A stretch of 19,637 nucleotides of DNA from JAVBLT01 sp031553315 (GTDB taxonomy: Bacteria > Verrucomicrobiota > Kiritimatiellia > RFP12 > DVOR01). The notes under the pieces were generated by a model, which was not told the DNA's origin, ran no database searches, and saw only the letters and a list, made by a program, of their open reading frames with translations. The stretch lies in the NCBI GenBank assembly GCA_031553315.1, contig JAVBLT010000010.1:1-19637 (forward strand). Reading direction: 5' to 3'. This document shows positions 1-6,603 of this stretch, piece after piece; the first letter of the stretch is position 1, and every line of letters starts with the position of its first letter. A program made the position numbers and the translations under genes.

Positions 1-141
1 TTCCGCTTTTTCTCGGTGCTTTTTGTTTTTGAACTTCACCCTTTCAGATCGCCGTAGCGTTGCTACGGCTCACCTCAAGCGTTTGTCAAAACCAAAATTC
101 ACCTTCGCAAAATCCGGAAATCTCATTCGAAACATGCTCTA
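1..141 (-). repeat. Dispersed TA-ended repeat, copy 1 (cut by window edge, carries extra hairpin module)
   Basis: Read on the minus strand from 141 down to 1, this matches the element at 14811-14908. The first 33 nt (141-109, starting TAGAGCATGTTTCGAATGAG) differ at one base. The segment 41-1 (starting GGGTGAAGTTC) also differs at one base over 41 nt. Between them is a 67-nt module (108-42) that the other copy lacks; it contains a perfect 8-bp hairpin (51-58 with 62-69, loop GTT on the plus strand). The distal end lies outside the window. The copy begins 7 nt after the stop codon of the acetyltransferase gene, in the same orientation relative to that gene as copy 2 has to rpoC. No ORF is visible in it. 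A MITE-like origin is inference. Confidence 0.85.
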
Positions 142-148
142 GGCAGGC

Positions 149-736
149 CTATTCCGAACCCAGCTCCGCATTGAGCACGGCGACCTCATCGGGCGGAAGA
201 TCTTCGAAGACGGCGTCGTAGAAGAAATGGCCGCAGATATCCTCAAGCGCCGCAGGCTGAAGCTCAAGCACCATCAAGGCATCGAGAATCATGCCGCCGG
301 GGAGCGTGAGCCCGAAGCTGGCGGCAGGGCGGAAACCGAAGCGCGAGAAGTAGCGGGGGTCGCCGAGAATCACCACGGCGAGATACCCAAAGGCCCGGGC
401 TTTTCGCAGCGAGTAATCCACAAGCGCGGCCCCGATGCCCCGCCCCTGAAATTCAGGTTTCACGCTGAGAGGACCGAAGGTGAGCGACCAGGCGACCCTG
501 CCCCCGGGGCTGACGACGGTGCTGCGGGTGTAGGCGATGTGCCCCGCGATGCGCCCCTCGACCTCGGCCACAATGGCGAGCTCGGGGATGAAGGCGGGAA
601 CCTGCCGCATCTTCCTCACAAGAAGGTGCTGATCGCACGGTTCACTCCCGGCGCGACGGAAGGCTTCGCGGGTCAGCGTTTCCACGGCACGGTAATCAAC
701 GGGTTTTTCAGGGCGCAACGTCAGCATACTCATCAT
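149..736 (-). CDS. GNAT-family N-acetyltransferase (YhbS-like)
   Basis: A predicted cytoplasmic acetyltransferase that would move an acetyl group from acetyl-CoA to an amine; the substrate is unknown. The 195-aa product has the GNAT acetyl-CoA-binding motif A, QGRGIGA at residues 97-103, followed by a helix (ALVDYSLRKARAFGY). The later stretch LGDPRYFSRFGFRPA is typical of the YhbS/COG3153 type. Length fits the family. The frame is also open from TTG at 745, but the predicted transcription start from the promoter at 763-791 falls near 756, which leaves almost no leader. I therefore chose ATG 736; ATG 733 and ATG 727 are alternatives, and none has a strong Shine-Dalgarno. The gene is monocistronic and divergent from the small exported protein. 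Its 3' end abuts the dispersed repeat. Confidence 0.85.
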   Translation of the reverse strand: MMSMLTLRPEKPVDYRAVETLTREAFRRAGSEPCDQHLLVRKMRQVPAFIPELAIVAEVEGRIAGHIAYTRSTVVSPGGRVAWSLTFGPLSVKPEFQGRGIGAALVDYSLRKARAFGYLAVVILGDPRYFSRFGFRPAASFGLTLPGGMILDALMVLELQPAALEDICGHFFYDAVFEDLPPDEVAVLNAELGSE

Positions 737-762
737 CTTTGCCAATTAAATCATTTGACCGC

Positions 763-791
763 ATGATAGCCTTTTTTAGACGGGAGGTCAA
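763..791 (-). promoter_or_regulatory. Sigma70-type promoter for the acetyltransferase gene
   Basis: On the minus strand TTGACC (791-786) and TATCAT (768-763) are separated by 17 nt. Both boxes are close to consensus. Transcription would start near 756 and leave a short leader before ATG 736. Confidence 0.65.
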
Positions 792-860
792 TTAAAAAAC
801 TGAGTTTCCCGCGCAGGCACACTGCTCAAGCCCCGAAAAGCACCCAAAATCGTTAAGCGG

Positions 861-889
861 TTGACTCGGGTATGCCGATTCGCTATACT
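861..889 (+). promoter_or_regulatory. Sigma70-type promoter for the small exported-protein gene
   Basis: TTGACT (861-866) and TATACT (884-889) are spaced by 17 nt. This is one of the best promoter matches in the window. The predicted start near 896 gives a leader of about 46 nt before ATG 942, with GGGAAAGG (927-934) as ribosome binding site. It also argues against translation starting at the upstream ATG 861, which overlaps the -35 box. Confidence 0.75.
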
Positions 890-941
890 ACCCGCACACA
901 CGAATAAACCAATCCGTCGCAAGATTGGGAAAGGCACAGAA

Positions 942-1406
942 ATGAAGGGTTTCCTTCTTTTGGCGATAGGCATGGCATGGATCGGCGCGGCGCAGGCGCA
1001 GGCGTTTTACAGCGATGAACCCGTCGTCGCGCCCGAATTCGCGCTCTACTCCACAGCCGCCTGGCCGCAGGCCGGTCAGGCCGCGTTTGCCGGCGCCTCC
1101 CTTTTGACCCTTTTCCGGGAAGCCGCCTCCGGCCTGCCGGGCACAGTCGAATCGCGCACCCTGCTCTTGCCGGTCGACACCGAGGCCCCCTATCTGCCGC
1201 GTTACCGCGCCCAGTTTATCATGACCGGCCCCGATATGGAATCGCTCTCCTCGTATTACGAGACCCCCGGCGTGCCCGCCAATCCCGGAGAAAAAATAAT
1301 CTCCGACGAAAAAAGATACCTCCAGATGCTCGGATCCGTGGGCGTTGGCGCCTTCCTGATTTTAGCCTACTACGGCCTCACCCGCCGCCGCCCAATAGAG
1401 ACCTGA
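942..1406 (+). CDS. Small exported, C-terminally membrane-anchored protein of unknown function
   Basis: I do not recognise this 154-aa protein. Residues 1-20 form a typical signal peptide (MKGFLLLAIG, hydrophobic core, then AAQAQ-A cleavage site). The middle of about 100 residues has no motif I can name. Residues about 129-146 are a hydrophobic transmembrane segment followed by the positive tail TRRRPIET, which predicts an outward-facing domain held by one C-terminal helix with its tail in the cytoplasm. The frame is open further upstream to ATG 861, but that start overlaps the promoter. ATG 942 has GGGAAAGG 7 nt upstream and places the signal peptide at the N-terminus. The gene stands alone between the acetyltransferase and the tuf operon. 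A lineage-specific envelope protein is the most that can be inferred. Confidence 0.75.
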   Translation: MKGFLLLAIGMAWIGAAQAQAFYSDEPVVAPEFALYSTAAWPQAGQAAFAGASLLTLFREAASGLPGTVESRTLLLPVDTEAPYLPRYRAQFIMTGPDMESLSSYYETPGVPANPGEKIISDEKRYLQMLGSVGVGAFLILAYYGLTRRRPIET

Positions 1407-1737
1407 GCGCAGAACCCCTTTTCGCCGTTTGTTTTCAACGGGTTATTCCTTTTTGTGAAAAATTTTGAAAGTTATACTTGAAAACGTTTCCCGTTTCTGC
1501 TTCAATAGGTGGCCGTTTCGCCTGACTGGAGATGTGGTTTGCGTGATGCGTCCTGTTGACGGGTCCGGGCAAACGAAAAGGAAAGCGTGCCCATCGGTTT
1601 TGCGGGAGTCGTATGCAAAAGGCATTGACGCCGCTCCCGGGATGTGATATCGTCTCCGGGTACTTTCAACCCTTGTCAGGTTTTGGAAGACATGAATCGA
1701 AGGGGAAGCCCGTGAGGCGTTGCTTTTCGGGGTTAAG
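1407..1737. other. 331-nt intergenic region: end of the small gene and leader of the tRNA-Thr/tuf operon
   Basis: No convincing gene is present; short ORFs here lack ribosome binding sites and recognisable sequence. Just after the upstream gene, CCGTT and AACGG (about 1421-1438) can form a weak hairpin followed by a T-rich stretch (1451-1454), a poor candidate terminator. An AT-rich stretch at 1450-1490 contains TATACT (1473-1478) without a good -35 partner. The best promoter is at 1625-1653. The roughly 78 nt between its predicted start and the tRNA would be a leader removed by tRNA processing. Confidence 0.5.
1625..1653 (+). promoter_or_regulatory. Extended -10 promoter for tRNA-Thr and tuf
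   Basis: TTGACG (1625-1630), a 17-nt spacer, then TATCGT (1648-1653) preceded by TG at 1645-1646 (extended -10). The discriminator that follows, CTCCGGG, is GC-rich, which is typical of stable-RNA and ribosomal promoters under stringent control (established for enterobacteria, inferred here). The predicted start is about 1660. Confidence 0.6.
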
Positions 1738-1813
1738 GCCTGCGTAGCTCAGTTGGCAGAGCACGTCCTTGGTAAGGACGAGGTCAGCGGTTCGATCCCG
1801 CTCGTAGGCTCCA
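1738..1813 (+). tRNA. tRNA-Thr (anticodon GGT)
   Basis: The 76-nt cloverleaf includes an encoded CCA. The acceptor stem GCCTGCG pairs with CGTAGGC (one G-U). The D arm is GCTC/GAGC. The anticodon arm CGTCC/GGACG carries loop TTGGTAA, anticodon GGT, reading ACC and ACU. The T arm AGCGG/CCGCT has loop TTCGATC. The discriminator is T. It lies 48 nt upstream of tuf and is probably cotranscribed with it, an arrangement seen in many bacteria. Confidence 0.97.
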
Positions 1814-1861
1814 TTTCCTGATTGTTTCGGTAGAGTTCAACGTTCACAGGAGTTTAAGAAA

Positions 1862-3073
<1,212 letters not shown>

Positions 3074-3094
3074 CCAGCCTTCCTGTGAACAAAG

Positions 3095-3132
3095 GGCTGC
3101 CGGAGCCCCAATCGCTCCGGCAGCCGCTTTTT
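3095..3132 (+). terminator. Intrinsic terminator after tuf
   Basis: GGCTGCCGGAGC (3095-3106) pairs perfectly over 12 bp with 3114-3125. The loop is CCCAATC and GCTTTTT follows. It lies only 26 nt before rpmG with no clear promoter in between, so the downstream genes probably rely on read-through or on a promoter I could not identify. Confidence 0.9.
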
Positions 3133-3157
3133 CGGCACAAACGAGAAGAGGCGAAAA

Positions 3158-3310
3158 ATGCCCAGAGAATTAGCCATTTTGACCTGTACCGAGTGCAAGC
3201 GCCGCAACTACACGACCACACGCAACAAGCGCACGATGACCGAGCGCATCGAAATCGTGAAGTTCTGCCCCCACGAACGCAAGCGCACCCTGCACCGCGA
3301 AACCAAGTAG
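3158..3310 (+). CDS. rpmG: 50S ribosomal protein L33
   Basis: A 50-aa basic protein of the large ribosomal subunit, starting MPRELAILTCTECKRRNY. The family core (TCxECKxRNYxTxxNK, then KFCP and a basic end) is clear. The first zinc pair CxxC is present (TCTEC). The second pair, CxxC in zinc-binding versions, reads CPHE, so only three of four cysteines remain, with a neighbouring histidine. Zinc binding is therefore uncertain. AGAGG about 8 nt upstream supports ATG 3158. The gene sits between the tuf terminator and tRNA-Trp, the usual rpmG-trnW-secE-nusG order. Confidence 0.96.
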   Translation: MPRELAILTCTECKRRNYTTTRNKRTMTERIEIVKFCPHERKRTLHRETK

Positions 3311-3318
3311 TTTTTTAA

Positions 3319-3392
3319 AGGCCAGTAGTTCAATGGCAGAGCAGCAGTCTCCAAAACTGCCTATGGGGGTTCGAATCCCTCCTGGCCTGCCA
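3319..3392 (+). tRNA. tRNA-Trp (anticodon CCA)
   Basis: A 74-nt cloverleaf with encoded CCA. The acceptor stem AGGCCAG/CTGGCCT is fully paired. The D arm is GTTC/GAGC. The anticodon arm GCAGT/ACTGC has loop CTCCAAA (anticodon CCA). The T arm GGGGG/CCCTC has loop TTCGAAT and the discriminator is G. It lies 8 nt after the rpmG stop and 85 nt before secE, the conserved bacterial location for tRNA-Trp. Confidence 0.97.
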
Positions 3393-3477
3393 TTCAAAGA
3401 AGCAGTAGCGAGCCATTGCGCTCCAGCCGCCCGCCGATGCGCGGAGGGGAGCCGGTGAGCCGGGAAACGGTAAGCGT

Positions 3478-3660
3478 ATGTTTGAAAAAGTGAAAAACTT
3501 TATCTCCGAAGTGGCTCTTGAAGCCAAGCGGATTTCATGGCCGGGCCGCGGCGAGCTGAAAGACTCCTCGATCGTGGTGCTGGTTTTCATCATCCTGCTT
3601 GCCGTCATCATCCTGTGCTGCGACGAAGCCATCAAGCACCTGCTTGACGTGCTTTACTGA
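3478..3660 (+). CDS. secE: Preprotein translocase subunit SecE
   Basis: A 60-aa inner-membrane protein that clamps and stabilises the SecY channel. The N-terminal amphipathic helix with the family signature EVALEAKRISWPGRGEL is followed by one transmembrane segment at about residues 30-48 (IVVLVFIILLAVIIL). This is the short one-helix form usual outside enterobacteria. It is directly followed by nusG with a 20-nt gap. The Shine-Dalgarno is weak (GGGAAACGG starts 16 nt upstream of the start), but no other in-frame start is closer to one. Confidence 0.96.
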   Translation: MFEKVKNFISEVALEAKRISWPGRGELKDSSIVVLVFIILLAVIILCCDEAIKHLLDVLY

Positions 3661-3680
3661 GAATGAGAGGAGATGCGGGC

Positions 3681-4256
3681 ATGGCGATGCAATGGTTTGT
3701 CCTTCAGGCGCTGACCGGCCAGGAACTCAAAGTTCAGAAACACATTCTTGCCCAGGTGAAGCAAAAAGAAATGGGCGAAGTCATCGGCGACGTGGTCGTG
3801 CCGATGGAAAAAGTTTCCGAAGTCAAAAACGGTAAAAAAATCACCGTTGCCCGCAAGTTTTTCCCGGGATACGTTTTGGTCAACATGGCCCTTTACAACG
3901 ACGATCCCAAGCGCACCGTGAACCAGCCCGCGTGGCAGTTCGTGCAAGACACCCCCGGCGTGATCGGCTTTATCGGCGGTTCCTCCACCCGCCCGCGCCC
4001 CCTGACCGACGAAGAAGTCGGCAACATTTTCAACCGGGTTGAAGACCGCGCCGAAGCGGTCAAACCCAAGATTGTTTTTGAGCCGGGTGAGACCGTGCGG
4101 ATCATCGACGGTCCGTTCATGAGTTTCAACGGCACTGTCGATGAAGTGGATCCTGACCGCGGCCGCCTGAAGGTTTCTGTTGCAATCTTCGGTCGTTCGG
4201 CTCCGGTTGAGCTGGAGTATTGGCAGATCGAGCGGGCAACCGACTCGGCTGAATAA
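3681..4256 (+). CDS. nusG: Transcription termination/antitermination protein NusG
   Basis: Binds RNA polymerase to promote processive elongation and links it to Rho or ribosomes. The 191-aa product has the NGN domain at about residues 4-115 (QWFVLQALTGQELKVQKHI, ARKFFPGYVLVNM, DTPGVIGFIGG) and a KOW domain at about 135-165 (FEPGETVRIIDGPF, then FNGTVDEVD). Length is near the usual 180-190. The frame is open from ATG 3663, but GAGGAG at 3667-3672 lies 8 nt before ATG 3681, which is the better start. It is in an operon with secE upstream and rplK downstream. Confidence 0.97.
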   Translation: MAMQWFVLQALTGQELKVQKHILAQVKQKEMGEVIGDVVVPMEKVSEVKNGKKITVARKFFPGYVLVNMALYNDDPKRTVNQPAWQFVQDTPGVIGFIGGSSTRPRPLTDEEVGNIFNRVEDRAEAVKPKIVFEPGETVRIIDGPFMSFNGTVDEVDPDRGRLKVSVAIFGRSAPVELEYWQIERATDSAE

Positions 4257-4258
4257 CG

Positions 4259-4307
4259 CTCCCGCTGTCAACGGCGGTTCGCCTGCACCGGATCGGATCT
4301 CCGGGAG
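4259..4307 (+). promoter_or_regulatory. Structured nusG-rplK spacer, candidate L1 feedback site
   Basis: CTCCCG (4259-4264) can pair with CGGGAG (4302-4307) and enclose a small hairpin, GGCG/CGCC with loop GTT (4273-4283). In E. coli, L1 represses the L11-L1 mRNA by binding a structured leader upstream of rplK. This spacer sits in the same place, but I cannot match the L1-binding internal loop with confidence. A spacer with incidental pairing is equally possible. Confidence 0.3.
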
Positions 4308-4333
4308 AGCCGCACAGACAATGAGGAAGAGAC

Positions 4334-4759
4334 ATGGCTAAGAAAGTCACGGGTTTGGTGAAGCTGCAGATTCCTGCCGGCGCCGCGAACCCCGCTCCGC
4401 CCGTGGGTCCCGCGCTGGGCTCCCAAGGCGTCAACATCATGGCGTTCTGCAAAGAATTCAACGCCAAGACCCAGGACAAAGGCGGGATGATCATCCCGGT
4501 GGTCATCACGGTTTACGCCGACCGCAGTTTTTCGTTCATTTTGAAGAGCCCGCCCGCCTCGGCATTGCTGAAAAAGTATGCCAACGCCGCCAAAGGCTCA
4601 GGCAAACCCAACCGCGAAAAGGTGGGCACCGTCACACGGGCGCAAGTCGCTGAAATCATCAAGATCAAGAAAGACGATCTCAACGCCCGTTCCGAAGAAG
4701 CCGCCGCCCGCATGATTGAGGGCACCGCGCGCAACATGGGTATCGACATCGTTGACTAA
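4334..4759 (+). CDS. rplK: 50S ribosomal protein L11
   Basis: The 141-aa product has the usual length and is collinear with the family. The N-terminal domain has the proline-rich signature PPVGPALGSQGVNIMAFCKE, the site bound by thiostrepton and factors at the GTPase-associated centre. The C-terminal rRNA-binding domain has KSPPASALLKKYA and the ending GTARNMGIDIVD. GAGGA about 8 nt upstream supports ATG 4334. It is first in the rplKAJL cluster; the stop is 12 nt before the probable rplA start. Confidence 0.98.
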   Translation: MAKKVTGLVKLQIPAGAANPAPPVGPALGSQGVNIMAFCKEFNAKTQDKGGMIIPVVITVYADRSFSFILKSPPASALLKKYANAAKGSGKPNREKVGTVTRAQVAEIIKIKKDDLNARSEEAAARMIEGTARNMGIDIVD

Positions 4760-4771
4760 GGGGATATGACA

Positions 4772-5455
4772 ATGGCAAAGCATGGAAAGCGTTATCAGAA
4801 TGCCTTGGCTAAAGCCCCCAAGGAAACCGTGAGCCTCGATGAGGCGATCAGCTTCGTGAAGGCCAATCCCGGCGCGAAGTTCGACGAAACAATCGATGTG
4901 GCCTTCCACCTGGGCGTGGATCCGACCAAGTCGGACCAGTCGGTTCGCGGCACCGTGAACCTGCCCAACGGCACCGGTAAACACGTCCGCGTGATTGTGT
5001 TCGCCGCCGGCGAACAGGCCGACGCCGCCAAGGCCGCCGGCGCTGAAGCCGTGGGTTATGAAGACCTGATTGATCGCGTGAAAGGCGGCTGGACCGATTT
5101 CGACGTGGCTATTTCGACGACCGACGCGATGAAACTCGTCCGCACCGTGGCCCGTGTGCTCGGTCCCCGCGGCCTGATGCCCAACCCCAAGACCGGCACC
5201 GTGACCGACGATGTGGTTTCCGCCGTGAAGGCCGCTCAGGGCGGCAAGGTCGATTTCCGCATGGATCGCACCGGCAACGTGTGCGTGCTGGCCGGCAAGC
5301 GCAGCTTTGAGGCCGACAAACTGGCCGAAAACATCCGCGCCGTGATGGAAGCCGTCGCCCACGAGCGCCCGGCCGCCGCCAAGGGTGTTTTCATCCGTTC
5401 CTGCACGATCAGCACCTCGATGGGCGTGGGCGTGCGCGTGGCGATGAAAGAGTAA
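4772..5455 (+). CDS. rplA: 50S ribosomal protein L1
   Basis: A 227-aa protein of the L1 stalk, involved in release of deacylated tRNA, and the usual autoregulator of the L11-L1 mRNA. Family landmarks include KFDETIDVAFHLGVDP, RVIVFAAG, the signature LGPRGLMPNPKTGTVT and KGVFIRSCTISTSMG. The frame also opens at ATG 4766, but GGGG at 4760-4763 is correctly spaced (8 nt) only for ATG 4772, which also yields the common MAKHGKRY start. It is followed 13 nt later by rplJ. Confidence 0.97.
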   Translation: MAKHGKRYQNALAKAPKETVSLDEAISFVKANPGAKFDETIDVAFHLGVDPTKSDQSVRGTVNLPNGTGKHVRVIVFAAGEQADAAKAAGAEAVGYEDLIDRVKGGWTDFDVAISTTDAMKLVRTVARVLGPRGLMPNPKTGTVTDDVVSAVKAAQGGKVDFRMDRTGNVCVLAGKRSFEADKLAENIRAVMEAVAHERPAAAKGVFIRSCTISTSMGVGVRVAMKE

Positions 5456-5468
5456 TTCGGAGTAAACG

Positions 5469-6041
5469 ATGTCTACGAAACAACAAAAGCAGAAGCGGCC
5501 TGAGAAGGTTGCGATTTTCCGCGAAGTGACCGAATTGCTTCAGGGTAAGGATTTCGCGTTTCTGGTCAATTTCGGCGGCCTTTCGGTGGTTCAGCTTGCG
5601 GCGCTTCGCGCTTCGCTCACAGCGAAGGAAGCCAGCGTGGCCGTGATCAAGAACACCTATGTGGCCAAGGCCGCGACCGAGCTCGGCTGGGATGATCTCT
5701 CCGCCATGCTCGCCGGTCCCACGGCCGTTGTGGTCGGTTGCGGCGACGTGGCCGACACCGCCAAAACGCTGGTCGACTTCGTGAAGAAGAACGACAAGGC
5801 TTCCATCAAGGGTGGTCAGCTCGAAAAGCGCGCCATCACCGAGGTCGAAGTCAACAAGCTCTCCGAGCTCATTTCGCTTGCCGCGCAGCGCGCCCGTTTG
5901 CTGGGAACCATGCAGGCTCCCGCTTCGAGCTTTGCCCGCGTGCTCCAGGCCAAGGTCGATGCCGAAGGCGCTCCCGCCGCCGAGGCGCCTGCCGCTCCCG
6001 CCGCCGAAGAAGCCGCTCCTGAAGCCGCTCCTGAGGCTTAA
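5469..6041 (+). CDS. rplJ: 50S ribosomal protein L10
   Basis: A 190-aa protein that anchors L7/L12 dimers to the ribosome stalk base. The N-terminal part matches the family (KVAIFREVTELLQG, then VIKNTYVAKAA and GPTAVVV, with GGQLEKRAIT later). The last 26 or so residues are an Ala/Pro/Glu-rich tail (ending AAPEAAPEA), longer than in E. coli L10 (165 aa) and probably disordered. CGGAG 8 nt upstream supports ATG 5469. The 13-nt gap from rplA leaves no room for the structured L10 leader found upstream of rplJ in E. coli, so any L10 feedback must act elsewhere. Confidence 0.97.
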   Translation: MSTKQQKQKRPEKVAIFREVTELLQGKDFAFLVNFGGLSVVQLAALRASLTAKEASVAVIKNTYVAKAATELGWDDLSAMLAGPTAVVVGCGDVADTAKTLVDFVKKNDKASIKGGQLEKRAITEVEVNKLSELISLAAQRARLLGTMQAPASSFARVLQAKVDAEGAPAAEAPAAPAAEEAAPEAAPEA

Positions 6042-6048
6042 CTGTAAA

Positions 6049-6090
6049 ACCGGGGCTCTGCTCCGGTCTTCCTCCTTCGCCTGTCGAAGG
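6049..6090 (+). promoter_or_regulatory. Tandem hairpins in the rplJ-rplL spacer
   Basis: ACCGGGGC (6049-6056) pairs with GCTCCGGT (6060-6067), 8 bp with one G-U and a 3-nt loop. CCTTCG (6074-6079) pairs with CGAAGG (6085-6090) around a 5-nt loop. No T-tract follows, so they are unlikely to be terminators. They may shield or process the mRNA between L10 and L7/L12, whose products are needed in unequal amounts. The pairing is seen; the role is inference. Confidence 0.45.
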
Positions 6091-6111
6091 CGGTTGGCTT
6101 AAGAAAGAAAG

Positions 6112-6489
6112 ATGAATAACATGACTAACGATGAAATCATTGAAGCGCTGAGCGGCATGACCGTTCTTCAGATCGCCGACCTGGTGAAAGCCCTTGAGGA
6201 GAAGTGGGGCGTTTCCGCCGCCGCTCCCGTGGCCGCCGCCGGCGCGGGCGCCGTGGCTGCCGCTCCCGTGGAGGAGAAGACTGAGTTTGATGTGGTTCTG
6301 GTTGATGCCGGCGCCAACAAGATCGCGGTCATCAAGGAAGTGCGCGCCATCACCGGTCTGGGTCTCAAAGACGCCAAGGACCTCGTTGAAGCCGGCGGCA
6401 AAGCCGTCAAGACCGGCGTCGACAAGGCCGAAGCCGCCAAGATCAAGGAAACCCTTGAGAAGGCCGGCGCCAAGGTTGAAGTCAAGTAA
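6112..6489 (+). CDS. rplL: 50S ribosomal protein L7/L12
   Basis: The multi-copy stalk protein that recruits translational GTPases. The 125-aa product has an N-terminal dimerisation helix pair (residues about 1-33, IIEALSGMTVLQIADLVKAL), an Ala/Pro hinge (about 36-53) and the C-terminal factor-binding domain (about 55-125: EFDVVLVDAGANKIAVIKEV, ITGLGLKDAKDLVE). Length fits the family (E. coli 121). The start may instead be ATG 6121 (MTNDEII); neither has a strong Shine-Dalgarno, only an A/G-rich AAGAAAGAAAG before 6112. Confidence 0.97.
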   Translation: MNNMTNDEIIEALSGMTVLQIADLVKALEEKWGVSAAAPVAAAGAGAVAAAPVEEKTEFDVVLVDAGANKIAVIKEVRAITGLGLKDAKDLVEAGGKAVKTGVDKAEAAKIKETLEKAGAKVEVK

Positions 6490-6510
6490 CACCGCTTGGC
6501 TTTTTCGGGC

Positions 6511-6538
6511 AGGGATTATCCGTTCGCGGGTAATCCTT
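6511..6538 (+). terminator. Hairpin between rplL and rpoB, probable partial attenuator
   Basis: GGATTATCCG (6513-6522) pairs with CGGGTAATCC (6527-6536) over 10 bp (one G-U) around the loop TTCG; two more weak pairs extend it to 6511-6538. No U-tract follows directly; the nearest T-rich stretch is at about 6560-6576. In E. coli a partial terminator at this same place lowers rpoBC relative to ribosomal proteins. Position and structure fit that role, but termination strength cannot be judged from the sequence. Confidence 0.55.
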
Positions 6539-6603
6539 GTCTTGTCGTTTCTCCCTCTCTTTGCTCTTTTTGTTTCACCTCCACACCCACGGAAGGCAAG
6601 CCA

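Noticed and set aside
861..941. A longer N-terminus for the small exported protein, starting at ATG 861
   Set aside because: The start overlaps the -35 box of a strong promoter and would bury the signal peptide 27 residues inside. ATG 942 has a proper ribosome binding site.
1465..1747. Short plus-strand ORFs in the tuf leader region
   Set aside because: They lack ribosome binding sites and overlap the promoter, and one runs into tRNA-Thr. No recognisable sequence is present.
6496..6603. A 36-residue N-terminal extension of RpoB
   Set aside because: It would translate through the hairpin region and does not resemble any beta subunit. ATG 6604 has a good Shine-Dalgarno.
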